In this document: one piece after another, positions 36,001 through 47,273 of the stretch
How positions within the stretch are numbered: position 1 is the stretch's first letter
How the letters are laid out: each line of letters begins with the position of its first letter
Source of the DNA: Verpa conica
Lineage: Eukaryota; Ascomycota; Pezizomycetes; Pezizales; Morchellaceae
Assembly (NCBI GenBank): GCA_033030425.1
Contig: JAUFSD010000001.1
Span: forward strand, 1,488,001 to 1,552,000
Direction: 5' to 3'
Length of the DNA: 64,000 nt
Notes under the pieces: generated by a model
Databases searched by the model: none
Told to the model about the DNA's origin: nothing
The model's input: only the letters and a program-made list of their open reading frames with translations
Made by a program: the position numbers and the translations under genes

Positions 36001-39000
36001 TCCTGAGAACCTGCACAGCCCCCGGCAAAACACAGGTGAGGTTGTGGAACTTTAAACGAGATGCATCGTGATTGGGCTATTGAAGGAGGGCACGTTTCTG
36101 GTAGGACCCCGCCCTACCAAATTTCCTTCACAATATCCATATCTAACCTCAACAAGAGCGCCCTCCACGGCTAGTCGTAAAGACTGTAATCTATATTTCC
36201 TTTACTCTCTGGGAAGCTATATTTATTCACCTTGGGCTCTTGCTCTTTGTGAATTTTTTTTTTTTGGGGGGGGGGGTGTGAACGGTAAGGCACGCATTGG
36301 TTCGGTGGGGAAGGGGGAAAAAAAGACTCAAGGGCGCCTAAGGAGTGGAACCGAGAAGTGTATGGATTCCTTTGGCTATGCATAGTTTCCCCTTCTTGCT
36401 TCATCCTCATAGAGCTTATGGGGGAAGATTCCCAAGGTGCTACGCATAAGGTGCAACCTGCTGAAGTTACAGTGCGGAGAGTGTTCCTCCGACCGGTTTT
36501 CAAGCCGGGCAAACATTCGTACTTCGCGTGATCATTCTTCTCCAGTTCAAAACGCCCAAGAAACTTAATCTAATGAACCTTTATCCCGTTTGCCCGGAAT
36601 TTTTTAAGGAAGAATAACCCTTCTCTCCCAGAGACTTACACCGTGTTATTACGGCACAGTTTCACACCCTGTTTTTTGTTCTCTTCTTGATCAAATAATC
36701 AAAAAGTTCTCAGTGGGTTCTTGCGAGTTAGTGTTGTCATCCTACCCGTTTTCGAGGTTTCGAAGTTATTGAATTATTGATGAGTATGTTTCACCCGACA
36801 TCCTCGTTTATTCCAGAATAGTGACAGATACGGTGCGCGGCACGAGCCAGCGTACTTTGAGACATGATGCGAAATTAGTGTAACTTTAACGGGCTGTAGA
36901 CGACTTGACGGTCTGGGTCGCGGCAGAAGCATTTCTAAAATAATTACGTAGAATGTGTCATTAGAGGATCAATTCACCGTGTGAATTTCTGCGGGGTCGG
37001 TTCTGGAAATTCCAAAAAGAGCCACCCTTAGCAAAGATGAGAAGGGTCTACCAAGTCCAAAATTGTGGGGGTGAGGCACAAATCGATGGGAGCCTCAAGC
37101 GTCAACGCTAATTTGCATATGAGCCGCTTTTAAGCCGCGTTGCCGAGGACAGCCATCCCTGTTGGCTGTAAGCCTCATGTCGCCGCATCATTCCAACGGT
37201 AGATACGGTATGTACTCACTCAGTCTCGATCGTTCAGTCACTCAGGAGCACATTGGGACGACACTCTCCGCTTGCGGCATTTTCCTTATTCGAGGCTAGT
37301 ACCCATCTCGGACTGCATCCAACCGAGGTAGGCAGCAGACTCTACTCTCGAGCACGGTAGGTAGAGAGCACCGCAGAGCACGGCAGGGCCCACTAGCACG
37401 ATTTAACCCAGCACCGCGGATCGTCGTTGCGACATGCAACGTAGCTACTCAGTTGGCCCAACTACAGAAGTAAAGTAGGCAATTTCATATCTCCGAGCAG
37501 AGTATCTAAACGCACCGCAGTGATTGCACGTTTATTTCCCCGACCCCACGATGCAGAATCCCACGTGCGATTGTCATCTGGTAGCGTTCTGTCGGGGCCA
37601 AGTATTGGGCACTCTAGTTCTGGAGGTGCTGCAGCGGAGATATCTCTGGCTCACGTATTCAATGGCTACTGGCTACATGCATTGGTAATACTTGCCATAT
37701 CATTTGAGCACGGGATCGAATATACCTCGCTATGGTCTGGTGCTCAACTACGTATATTGTCGTTTCGGGCGGTGTATATCTAAAACCGATACTGTCTTTG
37801 GATAGGCTATTTCATGTATCAGGTTACGAAATCGAGGCTCAAAAGAAGGTTGCAAGTGCCCCAGAGATCTGCCTGTCGTAATTCTCAGCCCCATCTTTTA
37901 AGCGAATGGACTAACACATCTAGCCTGGAGTGTAATCCGTCATCTCCCGCCGGTCGATCATAAAATGTATAAATATCTGCTCCAAGAAGCCAATTGCTTG
38001 ATAATCACCAGCTTTCCTTGGGGTAGGATGTCGTTGATCAAGTTAATAAGGCGTGCATTGATGCAATTTGGGCGACGGGTGAAAGAGGATAGCTACAATA
38101 CATGATGTTTGAGGCTCAGGAGCAGCAGTGCTCTGCCCACAATCAGTGCATGTGACGTACGTGGCACATGTGCCCTTAAAGCTGCTGGGCACCCGGCAGT
38201 CAACGGATACAGGAGTGTTTGCTCCGTTTAGGCGCTTTTAGGTTAGGTCTTGCGGCGAAGGTAGATAATGGTGAATAACATGCCCACTTCTGTTCCTTTG
38301 ATCGTGGTGCTAATACTTTTAACTCTTAGCTGTTATCAATTCGAGGTCCTGATACGTTTCTTTACTACCAACCTTCCATGATTTCCGGGACGCTAGACCT
38401 ATCTGGTCTTCAATTAAAGTGTGTCCCAGGAGTAACAACCTTCCCGATGTGTTGAGTTGCCATTTGTAGGTACTTATTCCGGAATTCAAGTGTCTTGGTG
38501 ATCTTGGCTTCGCTGACCTGCATTTTAGAAAGGCTAAACAGAAACTGTACTATAAAGCTGTGACCACAAAGCTTGGTACATTGGCATTTAATTTAAAAGA
38601 TCCAGACTTCGCTTTCAGTCGCGGAGTCGCGGGGAACCATCTCCTGTGCTACCATTCATAAATGTGTTTCCCAGTTCTCCTAACCGGTATAGAGGGCCTG
38701 CTACCAGCTCTAGAAACTTAGGTCTAAAAGATATTCACTATACCAATGATATAGACGTTTTAAGAAGTAGTATAATATAGGGAGAGCAATGAATTATCTT
38801 CTCCTATAACGGTGACTTCTCCGTGCCTCACCAGCGCATATCCTGCTAGCCGAATAATCGCCTGTTGAAAATCATGCGTCAGGCATATCTCACCACCCCC
38901 AGATCTGAAAAAGTCGGCAAACTGTCCTTAAAAGGTAGGGATATCCGGATCTGAATCTCTCGTGAGAATCGTACAGTGATATAGACGGGGCAGGTACCAC

Positions 39001-40389
39001 CTCGCTTATGCCCGCTAGCTAGCTAGCTGGGCGGGAAACATTAAGCACAGGCCCGGAATGCCTAGTTTTATATTCGAGTTTTATATATTTATTTATTGCC
39101 TAGCCAGTATAAAAGCTCACCACCCATTTCATAAATGTAGATGTACTTAAAATCTCCCCTCTCCCCCCTCTACAGGAGTGGCGTTATGTATGGAGTCATA
39201 ATATAATACCATGTACATTTATCTCAAACAAAAAAAAAAATTTAAACCCACATTCATGGGGAGGCTCTATAGTACTGAGACATACCCACCCACCCCCCGC
39301 ATGGGGTTGTGAAGAATATTATCCTCCGGGAGAATCGTGGTATAGGCATAAATGTGACCTGTGTTTATGTGGCTTGTAATAATGCACATTTATCGAGATC
39401 GGAGAATCTTGTCCCCATCGTGTAATGTTGCAAGATCTGCTGTACCCATGTGAGCCCTATAGCAAACGATTAAAAATAGTGGAATATAATGTGCATGATT
39501 GGAAAAGGTATATCTTGGCTAGCATATATACTTAGCAATTGATATATCCTTTATGAAAAAAAAAAAAAAAAAATAGTACTGAATCCTTATTGTTCTTGGA
39601 ATCGGTCATAACAATAAATAGAGGTGTAGGCTATAATTTTTATAAAATTAACAAACACATATTAGTTTTCGTTTTTTTAGTGGTATTCACTATACAAACT
39701 ATAATTCGACTATATAGACGTTCTATCGAGTATATATAGCGCTCTTGGCGTCGTAGATAAAGTTCGAGTGATAGTTCATGAAGAAACTTGGAGATAGAAT
39801 TGATTTTGTCTACTTTTCGAAAGTCTAGTTATTTAATTTACTTAATAGGCAATGTAATATTGATGATATTGGGGTTCCTAGCTATACAGTACCAAAAAGA
39901 GGGTGGGATCAGTACGGTGCTCCTGCCAATACACTAGCGATATGGGAGAGATACAGTATTTGTACAGTAATATACCTCAATTACTGATTTAATTCGGTAT
40001 TTGTGAATAAATTCCGTAGTGCTATGGTAGTAAATTCACCCTGATTTTTCATACTGTATCTACTATTTTACGTAAGCTTCGTATCAGATCAATTACATGC
40101 ATTAGTCAGATTCACTTCCAGACAACTTATAATTTGTACTTATGATTCATTCATTCACAACTTATAACTCTTCCGCCTAATAAAGTCAAATATAGCTGCT
40201 AAGTCTAGTACTCAGTTTCACCTCTCAGAAGATTCGCCTCCATGAATAACTCTCTCTGGAAAATCAACTAGGACTCCCTGATAATCCCTATCGTGGGGCT
40301 TTGTACATTATGAGTTTCTAACTACCCGTATTAATATCCAAAATCAATATTAAAAAATCAAAAAAAAAAATCAAGAGATATGATAATAT
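33021..40389. other. About 7 kb gene-poor region
   Basis: No gene can be supported. Short open frames are scattered on both strands, without known motifs or convincing splice patterns. Among them are a Ser-rich frame at 33,905-33,573 (-) that might be a 5' exon of the C2H2 gene, and a frame at 34,756-35,118 (+). Several poly-A/T and G runs occur (for example near 34,480 and 36,255), as does a small GATGGGCA tandem near 34,700. From about 38,700 the sequence is AT-rich with long A runs. Degraded transposon sequence cannot be excluded. Confidence 0.5.
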
Positions 40390-41675
40390 TTATGTTTTAA
40401 CTTGGTCAATACCTTTCCAGACCCCCTCAAACCCTTTCTGTAAGCATTTTCTTCCAGCAACCTTATTCCCTAACCTCCCGGCCTGCACAGCGTCCAGTTT
40501 CAATGCTCCCAACCCAAAGATCACAGCAGCAATAAATGTATCCCCTGCACCCGTTGTTTCAACAACCGAACTAGGAGAAACGTCATCCGAAGCTTTGATA
40601 TGAGTAGAGGAAAAACCATTTTCATGTCTAGTCCAGGGCACCCCAGGATAATTCTGTTCTAATTCTCTGTGAATTATAAGATAGCACCCTTCTTCCCCAA
40701 GTGTGATGTAATATATGGCTTCCTTTTTAATCAGCCTCATGATATCATCAATGAAGTACTCGACTAAATATTTGCTAGCGGGCATATCTGCCGCCCAGCC
40801 CGCAATTGATTTCGCGTAGCTACTAGAGATGAATGCGACATCTGCGAAACAGAATAGCTCCCTTAGGCCCACTCTACCAGGTCTTTCGAAATCAATACTA
40901 ACTATACCATCCCAATTCGTGGCGGGGCCGCCGTTGCTGTGCTCCCTCGAGAGTTTTGTGTGAATAGAGCTCAAGAAGTCACCAACGACATGACAATTTC
41001 TGCCTTCAAAATGGATCCAGGAAGGATTTGGACGGGTCTCAGCTCTACCACCAGAAACAGAGAGCTTCGACTTTAGGACGAGGTCGGTCAGTTCATCTAG
41101 CGATAAATCTGAAACTCTGGTGTGCTCCTCAATCAAGTCAATAGATGTTTTTTTAGAATAGCACTTGAAGGCCATGAACCCCCCCCCCCTCCCAATCAAC
41201 CAAAAGATATCTGATGCTCACTCATTGTAGCTGATGATTGTTCTTGTACTTCCAGCTTCGGATTCTAGTACGTACGCAGTCGGGGGGTTTCTACAGTCTT
41301 CTCTATTCGCAATAAAAGGCCTAATATGTCTTTTTTCCAATTCGTCTTTCAAAAAGCTTAATTCCAGAATAATAATAAAAAAGTGTTAGCGATAACTCTC
41401 ACTGATTAAAAAAATTCTTTAAAAAAGTATACGGGTACAAACCTACTACTTTTCTTATCCGATAGAGCACCTACAAATAGCAGTGTTGGATCACTTTCTG
41501 GGTTTCTCTCAACCAGAATCTGCGATAAAACGTCTAGGGTGTTTGGGACATTTCCGCCTAGGCGGGAGATGCGCGACGTAGCCCGTAGCTTTGAGTCCTC
41601 AGCTGGAAACTCGGGGACCGTGAGTATGATATCTTCGTATATCGCGCCTACTCCTAAGACTGAGAATAGTGGCAT
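40390..41675 (-). CDS. PfkB-family carbohydrate kinase (ketohexokinase-like)
   Basis: Three exons (41675-41443, 41356-41222 and 41116-40390) give 364 residues. The start is the ATG of 'MPLFSVLGVGAIYEDIIL'. The N-terminus carries the glycine-rich PfkB signature 1 region ('ISRLGGNVPNTLDVLSQ') and 'LLFVGALSD'. Exon 2 reads 'PTAYVLESEAGSTRTIISYN', the usual substrate-lid strand. The C-terminal signature is 'VETTGAGDTFIAAVIFGLG', with the catalytic Asp at about residue 315. The family phosphorylates sugars or nucleosides with ATP in the cytosol. The overall pattern resembles fungal ribokinase/ketohexokinase-like proteins, but the substrate cannot be read from sequence. An open reading through 41,117-41,199 looks coding but is better treated as intron 2 because of clean GTGAGC and CAG borders. 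Confidence 0.88.
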
Positions 41676-41804
41676 TTGTCAATCGTTGTGGTGGGGACTA
41701 CCGTATGCAGTGATTAGGGTGGGGTAGTGATAAGGGTGTTTCTGTAGAGCGGGTAATTGACGTCGTTTTTTCTTCTTCTTGGGTTAGACATACTCGCTGA
41801 AAAA

Positions 41805-42053
41805 TAAAGTCTGTCACTTTGGGTACGAGTCGCAACGGGCCTCCACACTAAAAGATGAAGTACTCACACAATATCCTCAACAACCCAAGTAGTACATCTT
41901 AATAGTTCTATTCCTGCCATACCTCAGCTTCCTCTCTCAAGCTCCCTACAGTTCTTTTCTATTCCCCGCATTTTGAGTGGCCATAGAATCAGACTAATGT
42001 AGGTACTCTACTTTTTGGTGTGGGGACTCGTACTACCCAAAGTGACAGACTTA
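41805..42053. mobile_element. MITE-like inverted-repeat element upstream of the PfkB gene
   Basis: Imperfect inverted arms of about 60 bases (from 41807, and ending at 42051) begin with a shared AGTCTGTCACTTTGGGTA. A second matching block is ACGAGTC, and a third is CACAC(T/C)AAAA(A)G. Small indels separate the blocks. TA borders both ends, allowing one base of slippage. The interior of about 130 bases has no coding capacity. The element sits about 130 bases upstream of the PfkB kinase start, within its probable promoter. Confidence 0.7.
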
Positions 42054-42891
42054 CATGTAATGATGAGAACCCTCCTAATTAAGTATAAATTTATGAAAGG
42101 GTAAATAGTCCAAGACTAAATGTTTTTCTCATCCCCCAGCTATAACGAGAGACAAAGGTCTTGAAATGTGACTATATTTAAGGGCTTAGGGAAATCCTTT
42201 ACACAAAATATCACCCGATATTTTTTGATGCGGTTGTGGGGAGTGGTTTCAATTTCCCCGCGACCTTAAGTAATTACTTGAGCCCTCAACGCAATATAGT
42301 GTGAGAATATATATACATAGTACTATTCTAGCAAGACAATGCCGACTAGGTCAGGAACCCTCTAGTAAAGAAGCACTAGATTTATATTCAAGTACCTTCA
42401 ATCTCAGCTATATATATTTACTCGTTATCTATATTAATAGTTTTCTCTCGCTTGGTTAGCCCTATCCGTAATCTACCTCCTCATCCTTGTATTCGTTTCT
42501 CCGTTAGCCCTAGATGCACCATCTTTATTTTCACCTAGAGATAAGACATCAACGCCTCTTTCGCTGCTTTATCTATTCCTTAGTTCCTCTCGCCCTTTTT
42601 TGGTATAACACCAGCACTTACCCTGTTTATCGATGAAAGTGTAAAACATAACCAAAGAATTTAGTAGCCATTGGATTAAAATGTTGGCTTAAATATTACA
42701 TACATCCAATCAGACGAAGCATAAGACAACCAGCATTCCAACTACATTAACAAATATCCAAAAACCATCACAAAGTACACCCTCAATTACACTCCCATGA
42801 GCTACATGAACATCTCTCCCCACACCACATAACCCTATTACCATTATACACACACACCCCTCATAATTAACCCACCACAACACAACCCACC
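42054..42891. other. AT-rich spacer, no gene seen
   Basis: Non-coding sequence between the inverted-repeat element and the 3' end of the unknown protein gene. No further repeat or RNA signal noticed. Confidence 0.4.
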
Positions 42892-43482
42892 TCACTCCAC
42901 AAACAACTCCCCAACACTATTTATATACGCCACATGCGTCTCCCATGCCTTCCTCCTACTAATCCACCCAGTTCCCCACCTCACATCACACCCCAACTCC
43001 TCCACCAACCTCGACGACCCATTCTCTACCTCCTCATGCAAGGTCCTCACCTTCCTAACCAGCACCTGCTCATTCCTGTGTGCTTTTGGATTCGCCACAA
43101 TCTCCGCATACCCAACGTCTGCGCCGCCGCCGCCGCCGCCGTCCTGGACAGCGAACCATGCGTCGAGGGGGAACTTTCTAGTCACGAGGCCGAAGAGCAG
43201 GACTACGGTTTCGTAGTATGTGAAGTGGACTCTTGTGCCGTTTGCGGGGTGGGTTTCGGTTGGGGGTTGGATTTGTGGGAATGAGGCGAGGGTGGGTGGG
43301 GTGTTGGTGGTGGGGATGTGGACGGGTTCGGTGCGGAGGTAGGTGTAGTCTGAGGCGATGGGGGATTTGAGCAGGACTCGTTCGACGGCTTCGGGGGTGG
43401 TGGAGAGGAGTGTGGCACGGGTTTGTGAGAGGGGGTGTGGGAGGGTGGTGGTGTTTGTGAAGGAGAATGTGCTGCGTGACAT
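42892..43482 (-). CDS. Hypothetical protein of unknown family
   Basis: A single-exon frame of 196 residues from the ATG of 'MSRSTFSFTNTTTLPHPLSQ'. The frame runs further upstream but without another ATG. It reads as a globular protein: 'EAVERVLLKSPIASDYTYLR', 'GTRVHFTYYETVVLLFGLVT', 'FPLDAWFAVQDGG', 'VGYAEIVANPKAHRNEQVLV', and 'WGTGWISRRKAWETHVAYI' at the end. A six-glycine tract (GGC repeats near 43,125) interrupts it. There is no signal peptide or membrane segment. I do not recognise the family. The sequence is markedly C-rich on the coding strand compared with its surroundings, which supports real coding use. Confidence 0.6.
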   Translation of the reverse strand: MSRSTFSFTNTTTLPHPLSQTRATLLSTTPEAVERVLLKSPIASDYTYLRTEPVHIPTTNTPPTLASFPQIQPPTETHPANGTRVHFTYYETVVLLFGLVTRKFPLDAWFAVQDGGGGGGADVGYAEIVANPKAHRNEQVLVRKVRTLHEEVENGSSRLVEELGCDVRWGTGWISRRKAWETHVAYINSVGELFVE

Positions 43483-43939
43483 GGTTGGATGGATGCTGTG
43501 AGGGGGGGGGGGGTGTAGAGGGGATAGAAGTAGGTTGGTGATGGGTACTTGGTGGAGCTTAATATTTAATGGTATGATCTGCGGTGTAATTACCGTCTGC
43601 GGAGGTACCAAGCGAATAGGCTGTTACCCAAGTAACATGGGGTTGGGCTTGGGCGAGTGATGGCCTGTGAATAGGTTATGAGAGGAGGCCCCTATATTAC
43701 ATGTATTATCTCTTCTGTTACTTGTTTGCTGCTTTAGGTTGGCTTAGGTGATCAAGTTTGGGGGCTTGGTGCTAGCTTTACCGCTCATGTGATTCGGATG
43801 GCATATAACTGCGGGCATATATAACCAAGTCTGGCCGCGTACGTTCTGGCAACACTAGCATAACCCCACAGTCTGAAATAGAATTATTACTCCACCGTAA
43901 AACTACTATTATGGAGTATTATCGTATACTCGTAAAGCG

Positions 43940-44041
43940 CTGACGTTTTTTGAAACGGCCTGATATTGCATACCATACAAAATCATAGACTTGGCATATT
44001 TTTGTATGGTATGCAATAGCAGTCCATTCCACAAACGTCAG
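43940..44041. repeat. Foldback (near-perfect 102-bp palindrome)
   Basis: Arms of about 43 bases face each other across a spacer of about 17. The inner 18 bases are perfect (ATTGCATACCATACAAAA at 43965-43982 against its reverse complement at 44000-44017). The outer ends match as CTGACGTTT at 43940 and AAACGTCAG ending at 44041, with a few differences between. It could fold as one long hairpin and directly abuts the element to its right. Confidence 0.8.
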
Positions 44042-44181
44042 TAATCTCGGGTGCAACGAAATGGCCCGGGTTAGATGGAATCAAAATACTTAAAGTTATC
44101 TTGTCAGGTGGTTGAATGTTCTTTTGGAAGGCCGATTTGGAACTGCCTAGTCCAGGCCATTTCGTTATGCCCGAGATTATA
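44042..44181. mobile_element. Short MITE with 32-bp TIRs
   Basis: Inverted arms at 44042-44073 and 44148-44179 share TAATCTCGGG and AACGAAATGGCC. The six or so mismatches between them are transitions (C/T or A/G). TA lies at the borders. The total is about 138 bases with no coding capacity; an open frame crossing it on the minus strand is coincidental. Confidence 0.7.
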
Positions 44182-44295
44182 CAGTAGTATACCAGTTGAT
44201 CATATGAAAATCTTGTACTAGCAGCCTTGCGCCTGCACCATTCAGAGAGCACCACATCCAACAAGTAAGATTGTTAATAATTATTACCTCATAGT

Positions 44296-44358
44296 AGGAA
44301 AAAAACTGAAAACTAAAAACTAAAAACTAAAAACAAAAAACAAAAAAACAAAAAAAAC
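44296..44358. repeat. (AAAAACT)n-like A-rich tandem repeat
   Basis: Several near-identical seven-base units (ACTAAAA) grading into CAAAAAA units. Low-complexity DNA downstream of cystinosin. Confidence 0.75.
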
Positions 44359-44663
44359 AAGGAAATGTCTTGTAGGTAGAAAAAACAAAACCAATTCATG
44401 CCTATGTCTACTACGTAGGGGGTATCCCGAAAATCCCAAACAGCCAATTGGGAGTAGTGATAGCCCCATAACCTGAAATCTTTAACCTGAAACCTGAAAA
44501 CCTATAAGAACAGCCCGCGAAATTCGATAAACCCTCCCAAACAAAGGTGTCAATAACCTATAACAAAAGAAACAAAAGAAAGCCTATTACTAAACTGCAC
44601 TTTTAGAGCTAGGAAGCAGTATTTCCATAAATACTAACAGTAGTAAAAAGGCGCTAACCCAGA

Positions 44664-44690
44664 ACCCAGACCCAAACCCAAACCCAAAAT
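44664..44690. repeat. (CCCAAA)n short tandem repeat
   Basis: Three to four CCCAAA units just downstream of the cystinosin stop codon. The motif loosely resembles telomeric repeats but is too short to mean that. Confidence 0.6.
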
Positions 44691-44779
44691 CAACATAAAG
44701 TACCGAGTCCCAACCATGTAGCTGGTTATAATCTATTGTCGTAGTGTCACATCACAATCTCTACACAGAACCTAATAAC

Positions 44780-45978
44780 TTAGATGCTAGTAAGTTGCTC
44801 TTTGAGGCTCGCACTCAACAGGCCCCGGCGTTCTTCATCACGGTGTGTCACGCTACCATAGGGTTCATCTTCATATAGTCGCTTCGGCTTTGTTTCGACG
44901 ATGCGAGGGCTTGATTTCCGGGATGGAGGTCGGATGGAGCCATAGCCTTGCTCGACAGAGGTAATGACCGACGGTGGCGTTGAGGAGTGACGGTAAAGAA
45001 TGTAGTGCTGTATGATGAAGAGAATGTCAAAGACAATTGTGACTTGGCCGAGGAAGAATTTTATAGGGTTGCCAGTAAGACCAGACCAGTCGCCTACGAG
45101 GTATGGGTTTTAGTATTATAAAGTGTAGACGCACTAAGGAACGAAGATCGGTAATGACATAATGATTTTCGTGAAGGAAAACATACCCTGGAAGCTAGAA
45201 TCCAGCACAAGTTGTCCAAGCGATAGTGCGCCACCGGTGATGTCGAGGAGTATGTTATGTATCGACCATCCAGTTGTTGCTTTGCGCTGATAATTCAAGT
45301 AGGCTTGTGGAATATACTTTACAATCGATATGAATATTTTGGTGTATTGTAGTGTATAAACCTAAATAATAGCATCCGTATCGGTTAGCGGATACAAATA
45401 TGCGTTGGAAGCATGGATAAAGTAGAGTACATACGACGTCGATCCATTGCCAATTGATATCGCTAATGGCAAGAAGCACAGAAACTGATATAGCGGCGAT
45501 GCAGGCAACGGCAATCGTAACCATGGTTCGCGACATCCGCTGTGATGCATCTCGCTTATAACCCCAAAAGTAGAATTGCGACAAAGTCACGGTGCTAATG
45601 AGCAACGCGTGCGCCTGACATTTAACCACCCTGATTAGCAACCCGAGGTCCCACGGCACCTGAACAACTTACAGTAAATGCTAGGTCATTCCACTTCACG
45701 GTCGGTTCCTCTGCTCCGGGATGTCGACGGGCATATTCATCTCTCACAGTTGGCGAGAAGAGAAAGAGTACTGTCGATATCGTATAGCAGATATAGCCGA
45801 AGACATTAATAGCAAAGAAGTCAAGTGCAAGGCCGGTAACGGACTGGCGTTGGTAGTTGCCTAAGAGCTGAGGGTAGAAAGATACCGACCAGGAGATGAA
45901 ATAGGACCATCCAAGGAACCGTGAGACCGCAAGAGCGAAAGCACCGGCTTGGGCAGCATCATAGGGGGTAGAGAACAT
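44780..45978 (-). CDS. ERS1: Cystinosin-type PQ-loop transporter
   Basis: Four exons (45978-45673, 45614-45435, 45361-45187 and 45093-44780) give 324 residues. The start is the ATG of '[14 protein letters not shown]'. Two PQ-loop repeats are present: '[19 protein letters not shown]' followed by '[14 protein letters not shown]', and '[20 protein letters not shown]' followed by '[16 protein letters not shown]'. Together with '[18 protein letters not shown]' and '[20 protein letters not shown]' this gives about seven membrane segments, as in cystinosins. A hydrophilic tail of about 60 residues ends the protein. Cystinosins export cystine from lysosomes or vacuoles with protons; the yeast homologue is Ers1. 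The last exon must be read to the stop at 44780; a shorter frame ending at 44848 is out of phase. The family is firm; cystine as substrate is inferred. Confidence 0.92.
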
Positions 45979-47273
45979 TTAGTTGGAGCTTATGCAGCTG
46001 GTGGAGGGGTGAATGTGGGGTGAATGTGGGAGGTAGAGTGGATAGAATGGAAGGAGGACTTTCAGAATAAAGAGCTTCTAGAAGGGAAAGGAAGGGGGAG
46101 GGATCTAGGAGGTCTATCTCGGTGGACGGCTAAGAGCTTAAGGAATAGTCATCTACTCTATTAGGAGATGAGTGTCTCAGTGCGTAGCTATCTAAAGGTG
46201 GATGCCCGAGTATGGGGTCTTTAGGAACAATGAATCTATCGGTACCAGCTCAGGTGGGTGTCATAGAGTAGGAGGAGCAAGGAGGGAACAAGACGGTGAG
46301 GGAGTAAGACGGCAAAGGAGGGAGTAAGGAGCTGTTTAAAACGTATTGTCGAGGGGGCCATTTCTTTTTTGTCTTATTCAGACCAGCACCCAAAAAGCAA
46401 AGGTGCCGGTGCTTGTGCGTGTGTTTCTCTTATCTCTAACCTTGTCTTCCGAGTCCATCCCTTCCCTTCTCCAAGCTCTCCAAGTTCCCCAAGTTCTCCT
46501 CGTTCTGTTTACAATATTCTTTGTAGGGCCAGTCATTTGTTTCTCCCTTGTCAGCAATCACGTCATTGGCGCCAAGCACTGCGAGAGCCCCATCTGCAAG
46601 CTGCGGATCAGATCAGATAACGGCCGTCGCGCTCGAAGCCTTTACGCAGAGCGGCTTAGCGGCTGTAGACTGACTCGTTAACTCGGGGGAGGCAGCTGAG
46701 TAGCTGGATGAGGATTCCCGACAGGACTGGGCTATATGTATTATGTATTCTATGTGTAATGGACGCGGTAATGTGCTCTCTCCTCTCCCTCTCACCTTGG
46801 CCCCTTCCCTCTGTCTGTCCCGTGGACTACCCTCAAAAACAATTAAAATCTAGTTGGTGGCGGATCTACCCACCGGACTCCCCCCTCCCTTCCCTTACCC
46901 TTCCCTTCCCCTTCCCTTCCCTCCCCTACCCTACACCCCTACACCCTGCCCTACACACCACCAAATGGTTGGTCATCCAATACAATCAGCTGGCTGGGCA
47001 ACCCAACCCAACCCTTCCCCCCAATCTCTTGGCGATCTGATAACGGTCGCGACCTCAACCTTCCGTCAACCCTCCCCCAGTGAATGTGCGTGAAAGAGAA
47101 AGAGAGAAAGAGAAGGAAAAAAAATCTCCTCCAATCTCTTGTTTCAAATCTACACCCCCCCAGCCATCTCCCCATCGTAATCAATTCGCCCTTCCTCCAG
47201 GAATAAATACACACGCGTCCAAATATCCAGACTATGGTATAACACCCCTTCAGGCCATCGCAACAAACGCACT
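45979..47273. other. Divergent intergenic region of cystinosin and NTO1
   Basis: About 1.3 kb shared upstream region. The NTO1-proximal part has a strongly CT-rich block (about 46,880-46,930, repeated CCCTTCC), then GA-rich sequence, typical of fungal promoters and leaders. No other gene supported. Confidence 0.5.

Noticed and set aside
41117..41199. N-terminal extension of the last PfkB exon
   Set aside because: Open in frame, but bordered by GTGAGC and CAG so that removing it joins the lid strand to the next exon in phase; it is intron.
43983..44264. 93-codon frame on the minus strand
   Set aside because: It runs through two inverted-repeat elements and encodes both arms; no independent coding evidence.
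44664..44690. CCCAAA repeats as an internal telomere
   Set aside because: Only three to four units and not the fungal TTAGGG sequence.
10315..47273. Minus-strand gene block as a biosynthetic or defence cluster
   Set aside because: Products are unrelated housekeeping, chromatin and transport genes with separate promoters; no backbone enzyme or shared pathway.
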